Below, piece by piece: positions 55,985 through 64,000 of a DNA stretch of 64,000 bases (positions are counted from its first letter, which is position 1; every line of letters starts with the position of its first letter). This stretch comes from Wyeomyia smithii (taxonomy: Eukaryota; Arthropoda; Insecta; Diptera; Culicidae): NCBI RefSeq assembly GCF_029784165.1, contig NC_073696.1, forward strand, positions 90,095,310 through 90,159,309. Direction: 5' to 3'. A program made the translations under genes and the position numbers. The notes below the pieces were generated by a model. It was not told the origin of the DNA, did not search any database, and saw nothing but the letters and a program-made list of their open reading frames with translations.

Positions 55985-57326
55985 AGATTTTTATTCTCAC
56001 TCACTTTTCTCAGAGATGGCTAGACCGATTTTCATGAAATTAATTGCAAATGGAAGGTCTTGTTGTCCCATAAGTCCCTATTGAATTTAATTGTAACCGG
56101 ATTTTCAGTTTATAGGTTATGTATCAAAATGTAAAAATCATGAAACATCATTATCTCTAATACCCCATAACCGATTTGAACAAAATTGGTTTCAAATGAA
56201 CGGGCTACCTAAAAACCCTTAACTTTTGAATTTTATAAAGATTGGACATGTGGTTCAAAAGTTATGAAAAGAAACGTGTTTTTAGGACTGTTTAATCTCA
56301 CTCATGTTTCTCAGAGATGACTGGACCGATTTTCATAAAATCAGTGTCAAATGGAAGGTCTAGTTGCCCCATAAGACACTGATTTGTTTTGTAATCAGAT
56401 CCTTACTTTGCCTGTTATGTTTAAAAATGTGAAATCCAGCTATGAAAAGGAACATATTCCGAAGACTACTTGGACTCACTCACTTTTCTCAGAGATGGCT
56501 GACCCGATTTCCACAAAATTAGTGTCAAATAATGAGTCTAGCTGCCTCATAACTCCCTATTGAATTTTACTGTAATCGGACTGTAATTTCGTCTGTAATA
56601 TACCGAAATGTGAAAATCACGAAACTTCATTATCTCTGAAACTACACAACCGATTTGATCAATATTATTATCAGATGAGCGGGCTAGTTAAGAGTTAACT
56701 GATGCATTATGATTGAACATGTGGTTTCAAAAAATTTTGGCTGCCCTGTACGTTCCTATTTCATTTGATTATAATCGAACTTAAGCAACCGTTATGTATA
56801 AAATTGTTAATAAAACAACGAAAGTCTATTATCTCAAAGATTACACGACTTATTTGAACATAACTAGTGTCATACGAACGAGTCATCTCTCAAACTTACA
56901 AATAACAAACTAGAAAACAATTTGCTATGTGGCTCAAAAGTTATGGAAAGAAAAGAAATTCAAAGACTATTGAAAACTACACCTGCTTTGATCGATATAG
57001 AGGCCTCAACATAATTTAAATGTGGTATCATACTATTTGAACGTTCCAAATTCATTGATTCTTTGCGTGTTTAAAATCTGCAAATGAACGACGAATCGGC
57101 CATAGGATATGATCAAAGACAAATAACAAACCGTTTAAAATGATTGGTTTTATCGAAATGACAACATCCTCGACTTTTGGCTTCTGTACATCGCCTTAAT
57201 TCTGAATATATTCATATTGGGTGGTATTCGGTCATTTTCTGCAGATTTTCTGGCATCAATCTAACACCGGAAATACCCATGTTGGGAGGTATTTAGTTAT
57301 TTTGGTTGTTTTCCAGAAACTAAACG

Positions 57327-57419
57327 TGGTCGTCTTTACACAAGTAAGTAAGAGCAATAAGTGTTGTTGCCTGGTCCCGTTTACGTGTCTTTTCTATCAG
57401 TGTTGTATGGTCGTCTTTA
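57327..57419. repeat. 69-bp insertion with 12-bp target duplication
   Basis: TGGTCGTCTTTA occurs at 57,327-57,338 and 57,408-57,419 around 69 bp. The left arm near 44,910-44,930 has the same site once (GAAGACGACCACTC in reverse), giving the empty site. The insert begins CACAAGTAAGTAAGAGC and has no inverted ends. Confidence 0.7.
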
Positions 57420-58968
57420 AGTTCAAAATGGTGTCCAGGGTCAATATTTGGTTTCTATGCATCATCGCAATTACGTAAATATCCATATTGAGTATTATTC
57501 GGTTATTTTCAACTGTTTCCTAGAAGTTGCCATTTAGCAATTTAAAATGGCGCCTGAGGTCAATTGATAGCTCTTTGCATCATTCTGGTTCCAGAGATAC
57601 TCATATTGGATAGTAATTGTTTATTTAAGGCTGTTTTTCACAAACCGGTAGTCGCCATCTTGGATTTCAAAATGGTATTTAAGATAATTTCTGGCCTCTG
57701 AGCGTCATTCGGGTTGAAGAAACACTCATATTGGGTGTTATTCGATCATTTTCGGCTGTTTCCCAGGAACCTGAAGTCGCCAACCTAGAGTCCAAAATGG
57801 GGTATTTGTTCGATTTCAGCTGCTGTGTATCATTCTAGATCCGGAGGGAGATACTCATGTTAGACGGACATCGGCCATTTTTGGCTGTTTTCCAGAAACC
57901 AGAAGTTGCCATCCTGCAATTCATAATGGCGTCTGAGGTCAATTTTTAGCTTCTTGCAACATTCTGGCTCCGGAGGTACTCATATTGGGTGGTATTTGGT
58001 CACTTTGGGCTGTTTTTCAGAAACCGAAAGTTGTCATTTTGGACTTTAAAATTGCCTGTGAAATCAATTTCTGTCATCTGGGCGTAATTCTGGTTCCGAA
58101 AACATTCATATTCAATGGCGTTTGGTCATTTGCGGCTGTTTGCCAGACACCGGAAGTCACCATCTTAAAATTCAAGATTGTGTCTGTGATCAATTTTTAG
58201 CTTCTGTCCATCTTTAATGGGAATCGTCCATTTCAGGCCGTTTTTCAGAAACCGGAAGTTGCCATCTTACAATTCAAAATGTTATCTGAAGTCGATTTGT
58301 GGCTCCAGTGCATCATTACGGTTCTGGAAATACTCATATTGGGTGGTATTTGGTCATTTGCCGCTGTTTTTCAGAAACCGAAAGTTTGGATTTCATGATT
58401 TTGACTCCATTTTGGATTTCATGATGGCATTTGAAGACAATTTCGATCGATTTTAGCTCCTGTGTATCATTTTAGATCCGGATATTATTATATTGGGTGG
58501 AAATTGGCCATTTTTGGCTGTTTCCCTAAAACCGGAAGTCGCCATCTTACAATCCAAAATGTTGCCTGAGGTCGATTATGGAACAAATTTATTACCACTA
58601 AAAACATTCACCTGCCAAATATGGTTCCATTGAGTTGGTTAGCTCTCGAGATGTGCAGAAATTTGTGTTTCATTTCCACTTCCAGAAAAAGGAGGGGAGT
58701 CCAACTATTTTGGACATATTTGTTACCCCTTAAAACATCCACATGCCAAATTCGGTTTCATTTGCTTGGTTTGTTCTTGAGTTGTGCTGAAATTTATATT
58801 TCATTTGTATGGGACCCCTCCCTTCCAGGAGTGGGAGGGGTCTCAAACTATCATAGGAAGCTTTATCGGCATTAAAAACCCCTACGTACAAATTTTCACG
58901 TCGATCGGTTCGGTAGTTTTTGATCCTATATGAATCAGACAGACAGACCGGACTGCATTTTTATATGT

Positions 58969-59117
58969 ATAGATTACAACATCCATGTTTTAGAACCTAA
59001 AGAGTGAATATACATTTATTGGATTGAAGCGTTCATGTAAATCTATTTTCACAAATAATAAGATTGAATGAGAAAGGCTGGGTCTGACCGCTAGGTGGAT
59101 TAATTTAGGTTTTTATT
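58969..59117. repeat. Right end block of the composite
   Basis: TTACAACATCCATGTTTTAG, ACATTTATTGGATTGAAGCG and GACCGCTAGGTGGATTAATT are inverted copies of blocks at 42,246-42,490. The sequence after 59,117 is unrelated to that before 42,238. Confidence 0.8.
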
Positions 59118-59164
59118 TTTAACTTTACAAATGAAATACACTTAAGTCGCTTTTCACGCGGGGG

Positions 59165-59320
59165 TTAGGTGCCGCGTAAAAAAAATCGCATAAATTCCGG
59201 AGTCCGCGTAAAAAAACCGCATAAATTCCGGAATCCGCGTAAAAAAACCGCAAATATACCGGAATCCGCGTAAAAAAACCACGTAAATTCCGGAACCCGC
59301 GTGAAAAAACCTGCGTTTTT
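59165..59320. repeat. 31-bp minisatellite, about 4.5 units
   Basis: The unit CCGCGTAAAAAAACCGCATA followed by AATTCCGGAAT is repeated with small variations. It adjoins the 3' end of the Jockey-like element at about 59,320, which may have inserted into it. Confidence 0.9.
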
Positions 59321-60360
59321 TTTAATAGGGGGGATTGTTTGTAATGATTTATGTATGTACTAATATCTATTCAGAATTATTATTGTGTGTTCTGCCACAA
59401 ATGGTGACATATCAACACTATTATTTATTTGTACGCTTTTATATATTATTGAATGTTATTAGTTTTCGCAGTTAAGTTAATTTAAATTATAGGAAAATTA
59501 TCAAACCTACTTGTCAAAGGAAAAAAAAAGGAATAAAACAAAACTTAAAATAAACTTAAAACTATCTTGCTGACTATAAAGTGAGATGATCGTTGCAATT
59601 GAGGATTGCAACGATTTTTGTCGTAATTTGTTGATTATTTGGCTTGACATATTTTCTAATGTTTCTACATTAGTGAGACTATGTAGCTTGTTCGTGCTAA
59701 ACCAGGGAGGACGCTTCAAAATCATTTTCAAAAGTTTATTCTGAATCCTTTGAAGCATCTTCTTTCTGGTTGTACAACAACTTGTCCAGATGGGAACTGC
59801 ATATAACATTGCTGGCCTAAAAATTTGTTTGTAAATTAACAGTTTATTCTTGAGACAAAGTCTAGAATTCCTGTTGATAAGAGGATATAAACATTTGATA
59901 TACTTATTGCACTTTGACTGGATATTTTCAATGTGCTCCTTGAAGGTAAGATTCTTATCATAAATTAGCCATAAGTATTTAACTTGATCAGACCAATTTA
60001 AGACCATACCGTTCATCTTAATAACGTGGTTAAGGGTGGGTTTGAGAAATGAAACTCTTGGCTTATGAGGAAAAATAATTAACTGTGTTTTAGAAGCATT
60101 AGGGGAAATCTTCCATTTCTGCAAGTATGAAGAAAATATATCTGAACTTTTTTGTAGCCGACTGCATATAACACGAAGGCTTTTTCCTTTTGCGGAAATG
60201 CTTGTATCGTCACAAAACAGAGATTTCTCACAACCTGGTGGTAAATCAGGACGATCAGAAGTAAAAATGTTATATAAGATTGGACCCAAGATACTCCCCT
60301 GAGCAGTGAAGGAAATGAAATGATTTTGAGCTGATTGTTTTTTCATCTTGAGTTGTGCAC
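59320..60360 (-). mobile_element. 5'-truncated Jockey/Juan-like non-LTR retrotransposon
   Basis: About 1.03 kb from the middle of the reverse transcriptase to an A-rich 3' end (T run at 59,313-59,320). There is no RNase H after RT, in keeping with the Jockey clade. I could not find a convincing target duplication, partly because the 3' side is repetitive. Confidence 0.7.
59507..60346 (-). pseudogene. Jockey-like reverse transcriptase, C-terminal part
   Basis: A 279-residue frame with AQGSILGPILYNIF (motif B, residues 15-28), SLFCDDTSISAKG (motif C, usually FADD), LQKWKISPNASKTQLIIF, VKYLWLIYDKNLTFKEHIEN (usually YLG) and YKQIFRPAMLYAVPIWTSCC, a wording typical of Jockey-clade elements of the mosquito Juan type. 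The frame has no stop, but motifs before B are absent through 5' truncation. The Ala to Cys change in the ADD box and Gly to Trp in YLG argue against activity. The MKKQSAQNHF start is not native. Confidence 0.85.
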
Positions 60361-60361
60361 A

Positions 60362-61870
60362 TCATGAAGTGCACAGTTCATGACTAAAATTGTATCCTCT
60401 CAATACGTAATAAAATGTTGGTGCCTTGGTCACTCGGAGATGACAAATACAACAGTTGACTACATACAACTCTGAGAATAGAGTGATGCGCGTTGCTCCG
60501 TTGTAATTCTCTCTTCGTACGTGGCGCATCGTAGGAAAAAAAACGATAGCAACAAGCAAAAGAATAATTGAGAGTCCCATAAATGTTGATTGGATTGCAT
60601 CTCGCATCGCAGTGACGCAGCAGCGATGATGCGGTGCGGTGATGATGGGAGGGAGAGTAAGTAGTTCGGATGGTATTTTTTTCAGCAGGTTTTCTATAGC
60701 AGCCAAACAGATGCCAAAATGTGCTATGTTTGTTACCGAGAAATCATACGTTTGTTGTATTGCGTTGCGATTTCGTCAATGACATTACTCACTAGTTTTT
60801 GTTATGATTAGTGAATGGAATATTTTCCTCATACTAATTTGGGTAGCAACGTTATGGAAGAGTGAGCGGGGATGGAGTTTTGAAAATCTTTGAATAATGC
60901 TTGACTTGCTTTTGAACTGGTTTTGGATGTATTATTGCAGATTTTGATACTGCATTTTCACGTTTCAGTGCTGCGATTTTCAGGTTTAAGTGCTGTATGC
61001 CAATTGTGTTGAACCGAATATATTTGTACAGAAGTACAGAAATAACACCGAGAGGTAAAAAAAGGCTTCTTTAGCAAAATCTTTAGCAAAAATTTGTAGA
61101 GGTTTGTAGAATTATCATTCTTATTAAACATATGCTGGCAACGACATTTTTATTATCACTGGACTTGTTTATTCATACTAAATTCAACAAGGAACTTGGA
61201 ATATAAGCATAACAACTCAAATCTTTTTTTCCCTTCCTTTTCAATTTTCTATATTTCTGAGTACAAACGACATAAAGTATTTACAGATCAAATTTGTAAC
61301 GGCTAATTTAACAAACATATTTACCCTAGTAAAAATGTTATGGAACTTAAATCCAAACAAAATATGACAAGTGTTCTTTACGTCTAATGCCTGATTAATA
61401 CCTGATAAAATCTGCAATATTTTGCAAATCATTAAAACTTTTTCTATCTTTCACAAACGTTTGAAAAACATAGAGGAGAAACAATTGGTATGATAAAAAG
61501 CTCATCGAAGCTTTTTTCCTGATTGGTCTGATTTCAATTAGTCGAATGTTCGCGGAATACCAGTTCAAGAAACACTAGTTAGGGCCAACAATAGTGGTCT
61601 TAACAGGCTTCGCGCTCATTCCACAGCCCTCCGACCGAAAAGCATTGCCACAACGATTATAAGGCTAGTTTCAGAGCTATATGCTCTGTACTAAAACAGT
61701 TACAGTTTGAACCTTTGTTTTTATTTGTTTTGTAAATATTCGAACTGTTATTAAAATTTGTATACACTTGTAACAGTAAGGAAAAAATTCTTAATACATA
61801 ATTGGAAGAAATTTGTTTTGTAAGTTCTCCGTACGTCACAATTGAATCAGTTGTAACACACCCTGTTGAC
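60362..61870. other. Unassigned sequence
   Basis: A 114-residue minus frame (60,362-60,706) contains a hydrophobic stretch (LSIILLLVAIVFFP) but no recognised family. The remainder is AT-rich. Confidence 0.3.
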
Positions 61871-61872
61871 AC

Positions 61873-61914
61873 AATATGTTACCAAAATCGATGGTTCGAT
61901 TTTGGTAACATATT
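61873..61914. repeat. Perfect hairpin, 19-bp arms
   Basis: AATATGTTACCAAAATCGA (61,873-61,891) and its exact complement (61,896-61,914) flank TGGT. Outer CCCTGT (61,861) and ACAGGG (about 61,933) also pair with a larger internal gap. Confidence 0.9.
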
Positions 61915-62186
61915 TATTTGCTTTCATTGACCACAGGGTTTGTTTGTTTCTGAAAAGTTGGTTGGGTTTGTAACGACAGATGTTGTTTGGCCATAATGGG
62001 TCAAGTAGGAGAAACATGCTGTTAGTGATAAATCAAACGGGCCCGTAACATCAAAATTGCACAAAAGCTTGAAAACTCCGAAATTCAAAGAGTAGTAAAT
62101 CTAGAATTTGTTTATATTAAAATGTTTATCTGACCTAACACCAACTAATTATATATAAGGAATTACCCATCGTGAAAAACTTGAAG

Positions 62187-62310
62187 AGGTTGTTTATTAG
62201 ACACGACCGCAGAGTTAACCTAGAATACGACAGCCTGTCTTAAGTCAATGTATTTCTTGCAATAGGTTTGGGAATACACTCAATGGGGTTAATCAATTTA
62301 ATGGTCTCTC
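62187..62310 (-). repeat. Inverted copy of the 31.3-kb repeat
   Basis: GAAGAGGTTGTTTAT, ACGACAGCCTGTCTTA and GGAATACACTC are the complement of blocks at 31,300-31,445 and 35,200-35,345, diverged by roughly a fifth. Confidence 0.7.
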
Positions 62311-62314
62311 TGTT

Positions 62315-62845
62315 CCAGATGACGTTTACCTCTACAGACGGCACCGGTAACGGCAAAGAACAACAGCAGAAGCTATGTGCAGCTAAGCAGTTTCACTTGA
62401 CGCCATATCCAAAACAAGAATGAAATTGTATTGTTTTGTGGCTGTCTTTTGTATCAAGTTGCACTGAGAAAGCTTAATTTAGGCAGTGGCTACGATGAGG
62501 GCCAATAGTGCATTCCCGGTAACCTAGGTTTAATACGAACAATTTTCTGCAGTTTGCAGTAGCGTAGATAATTTTAAATCTGATCGCTGCAAATAGTAGG
62601 ACTTGAGCGAAAAATTATGTGAATTAGGTTCACTGGCGCAAACATTCTTCAAATAAATGTTAAAATACACTCAGTAAACTTTGAGGCTTAGCTGAAGTCA
62701 AAAGAGGTTAATAATGTTTGTCAATGCCATTTATTGACAACTGAATATTGTTTTTTGACATGGCAAGTTTTTGATTTAGTTCTGAATGATTTACTGTGTA
62801 AAATCAACATGAGATGATTTATTTGAAACTATATATGATAATTTC
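62315..62845. other. Unassigned sequence
   Basis: No recognised gene or repeat boundary. Confidence 0.3.
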
Positions 62846-62857
62846 TATCGCTATACT

Positions 62858-63125
62858 GCTAGTCACGCACGCTATATAGCTAGCCACGCACGCTGTAGAT
62901 ATGCACACACGCTATATAGCTAGCCACGCACGCTATAAACATGCACAGACATGCTATAGACATGCACAGACACGCTATAGACAAGCACAGAAACTATATA
63001 ACCATGCACACGCAAGCCACGCACGCTATAGACATGCACGCGCTATATAGCTAGCCACGCACGCTAGCGACACACGCTATAAATATTCACACACGTTATA
63101 TATGTGCACACACCCTATATATACA
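62858..63125. repeat. Irregular tandem repeat of CACGCACGCTATATAG / ATGCACACACGCTATA units
   Basis: About a dozen variants of a 20-27-bp unit, such as GCTAGCCACGCACGCTATA and CATGCACAGACACGCTATAG. Unit length and sequence vary, so it is an old or rapidly reshuffled minisatellite. Confidence 0.85.
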
Positions 63126-63373
63126 CCCTGGAAGATGGTGGCTTCTCAAACCACCTGGCGGTGCGAGTCTCATTTAATTTCTGGCTGTATTCACCCAACG
63201 ATATCTGAATTGAATTACCACTGGTGGGGTCCAACTCAGATCAAAAGGAAGCCGAACTGAAAAAGTTAGGTTCTGCAACTAACCACTACCGCCGCCGCTG
63301 TTGCCCGCTGCTGCTCCGCACCGCGTTTGCCCACTGCCATCGCTGCTACTGTCCGCCGCTGCTGCCTGCTGCT

Positions 63374-63417
63374 AGTAAACTGAGATTGCTTGAGGAGAAG
63401 CAGTCTCTTATATAGCC
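63374..63417 (-). promoter_or_regulatory. TATA plus initiator core promoter, histone-type
   Basis: On the minus strand GGGCTATATAAGAGAC (about 63,417-63,402) is followed about 31 nt after the inner TATAA by ATCTCAGTTT, a TCAGT initiator. It lies downstream of a CCAAT-type box (TTTGATTGGTTGC, about 63,497-63,485) and the GACGTAG module, in the same order as upstream of the 27.5-kb H2A-like ORF. The transcribed region downstream is a GC-rich CAGCGG/GCTGCT tract with no histone frame. Confidence 0.55.
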
Positions 63418-63419
63418 CA

Positions 63420-63775
63420 ACGAATGCATTCCTGGCTAACTAGGTACTCCATTCTGTCGTCCTTTTTAGGGAAAGGCAGCAAGCAACCAATCAAAGGTCG
63501 ACATTTACGTTTCGACAAGGTTCAACAATTTTCAATAGTACAATAGTTCGAACAGTCAGATTTAAATTTCCTGCATTTGGACGGTTGCTTAAATGATTTT
63601 CCAATCGATTGCTGCAAAAATGACGGAAATCGGTTGAAAACTGACTGAGTTTAGAACGTTTGAAATTGGACAATTTTCGTGACGCTCTCCATGTTTTCGG
63701 TTTTCGAAATTGGATCCCTGTATTGAAGTTGAACCCCTATATATGTTGCCGTAAGACGTATTCTACGTCAAAAAA
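63420..63775 (-). repeat. Upstream module with GACGTAG palindrome, second full copy
   Basis: Inverted counterpart of 27,130-27,460, starting GACGTAGAATACGTCTTACG at about 63,770. It continues through AACATGGAGAGCGTCACGAA, CGATTGGAAAATCATTTAAG, GTACTATTGAAAATTGTTGA, TTTCCCTAAAAAGGACGACA and TACCTAGTTAGCCAGGAATG. Identity to the 27-kb copy is roughly 75-80 percent by eye. Confidence 0.75.
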
Positions 63776-64000
63776 ATCAATTTTGTCAATGATCAAGGAA
63801 CAACTTTATTTAAAATAAAAAAGTCTCTCTCTCTTTCTCCAGCTCGGGGAAAACTAATAGTGTCAGAAGCATCGTAGCAATTGTCCTGTACACTCAACAG
63901 TTGGCTGCGAAGTCTGTGTATAATAAACAGAAGTTCAAATTTCAAGACGGAATGTAGCACCAAGGCATTGCTTTACATTATCAATACACAAAATTTAAAA

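Larger units (their letters stand above)
55803..58968 (+). repeat. Right arm unit, copy 2
   Basis: Same order of blocks as copy 1, starting TTTTGCCTTTCTCCTAGAAA. Its 125-bp array (57,180-58,570) is longer than that of copy 1 (about 11 units against 3), and its 140-bp array is shorter (58,600-58,965). The difference in sub-repeat numbers suggests expansion and contraction by unequal exchange. Confidence 0.85.
42238..59117. mobile_element. Foldback-like composite with satellite-built inverted arms
   Basis: The left end AACCTAAATTAATCCACC (42,246) followed by CACCCAGCCTTTCTCATTC is the inverted counterpart of the right end at 59,070-59,117. Moving inward on both sides, the order is end block, CAGACAGAC block, 140-bp repeats, 125-bp repeats, a linker (TTGTCATTTTGATAAAACCA and its complement), 150-170-bp repeats, and a CA/TG microsatellite. 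They meet at about 53.0 kb. The left arm (about 3 kb of element sequence) is split by later insertions. The right arm holds two tandem copies of the unit. Long inverted arms made of tandem subrepeats are the defining feature of foldback elements. An alternative is three copies of one dispersed repeat in opposite orientations. Confidence 0.6.

Noticed and set aside
1..64000. Endogenous viral element
   Set aside because: None of the frames shows viral polymerase, nucleoprotein, capsid or envelope motifs that I can recognise; every polymerase-like frame fits a non-LTR retrotransposon.
1..64000. LTR retrotransposon
   Set aside because: No pair of long direct terminal repeats with TG...CA ends and no aspartic protease or integrase motif was seen; the long direct repeat at 29.8-36.3 kb is a segmental duplication.

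Overview
The window looks like a transposon-dense stretch of an insect nuclear genome, most likely a culicine (Aedes-type) mosquito. The base composition is AT-rich. I find no operons, no intact cellular gene that I can name, and mostly decayed or nested mobile elements. The families recognised by protein motif are an I/LOA-type non-LTR retrotransposon with RNase H, an R1-like element, an RTE-like element, a Jockey/Juan-like element and a Tc1/mariner transposase. These sit beside many non-autonomous inverted-repeat elements and histone H2A remnants. The species assignment is inference.

Layout. 1-4.5 kb has no recognised gene, apart from a possible minus-strand terminal exon near 2.5 kb and a possible exon at 3.3-3.7 kb. 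At 4.69-4.86 kb there is a broken histone H2A with a TATA-like element. Decayed minus-strand gag pieces of I-type elements lie at 5.4-6.1 and 9.7-10.66 kb, the latter ending in a perfect 71-bp inverted repeat (10,641-10,812). 12-15.4 kb carries small inverted-repeat elements and a dispersed repeat. 18.58-19.61 kb is a 5'-truncated I-type insertion with a 16-bp target duplication. 20.0-22.75 kb is an R1-like relic (minus) interrupted by a SINE-like sequence. 23.91-26.81 kb is an RTE-like insertion (plus) with a 12-bp target duplication. 27.1-28.9 kb carries a histone-type upstream module and a divergent H2A-like ORF. 29.01-30.82 kb is a hAT-like element (8-bp target duplication) containing a dead mariner transposase. 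29.78-36.32 kb is explained by a tandem duplication of a 3.9-kb unit, with 1.25 kb later lost from the second copy. 37.58-39.84 kb holds three non-autonomous inverted-repeat elements.

The largest structure is at 42.24-59.12 kb: two inverted arms built from three tandem sub-repeat families (about 125, 140 and 150-170 bp) and bounded by matching inverted ends. It resembles a foldback-type element. Its left arm has been hit by several later insertions, including an almost full-length 5.2-kb I-type retrotransposon (45,831-51,073, minus) with 14-bp target duplications, an intact 459-residue ORF1 and a broken ORF2. Because the right arm preserves the equivalent unoccupied sites, the order of insertions can be read directly. 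59.1-60.35 kb holds a 31-bp minisatellite and a truncated Jockey-like reverse transcriptase. 61.8-64 kb holds a perfect hairpin, inverted copies of the repeat seen at 27-31 kb, a tandem repeat and a histone-type core promoter on the minus strand.

No autonomous element here appears able to move: every reverse transcriptase and transposase carries stops, frameshifts, deletions or lost catalytic residues. The window reads as heterochromatin-like or intergenic DNA. Its value lies mainly in nested-insertion history and in the foldback-like and histone-derived structures.
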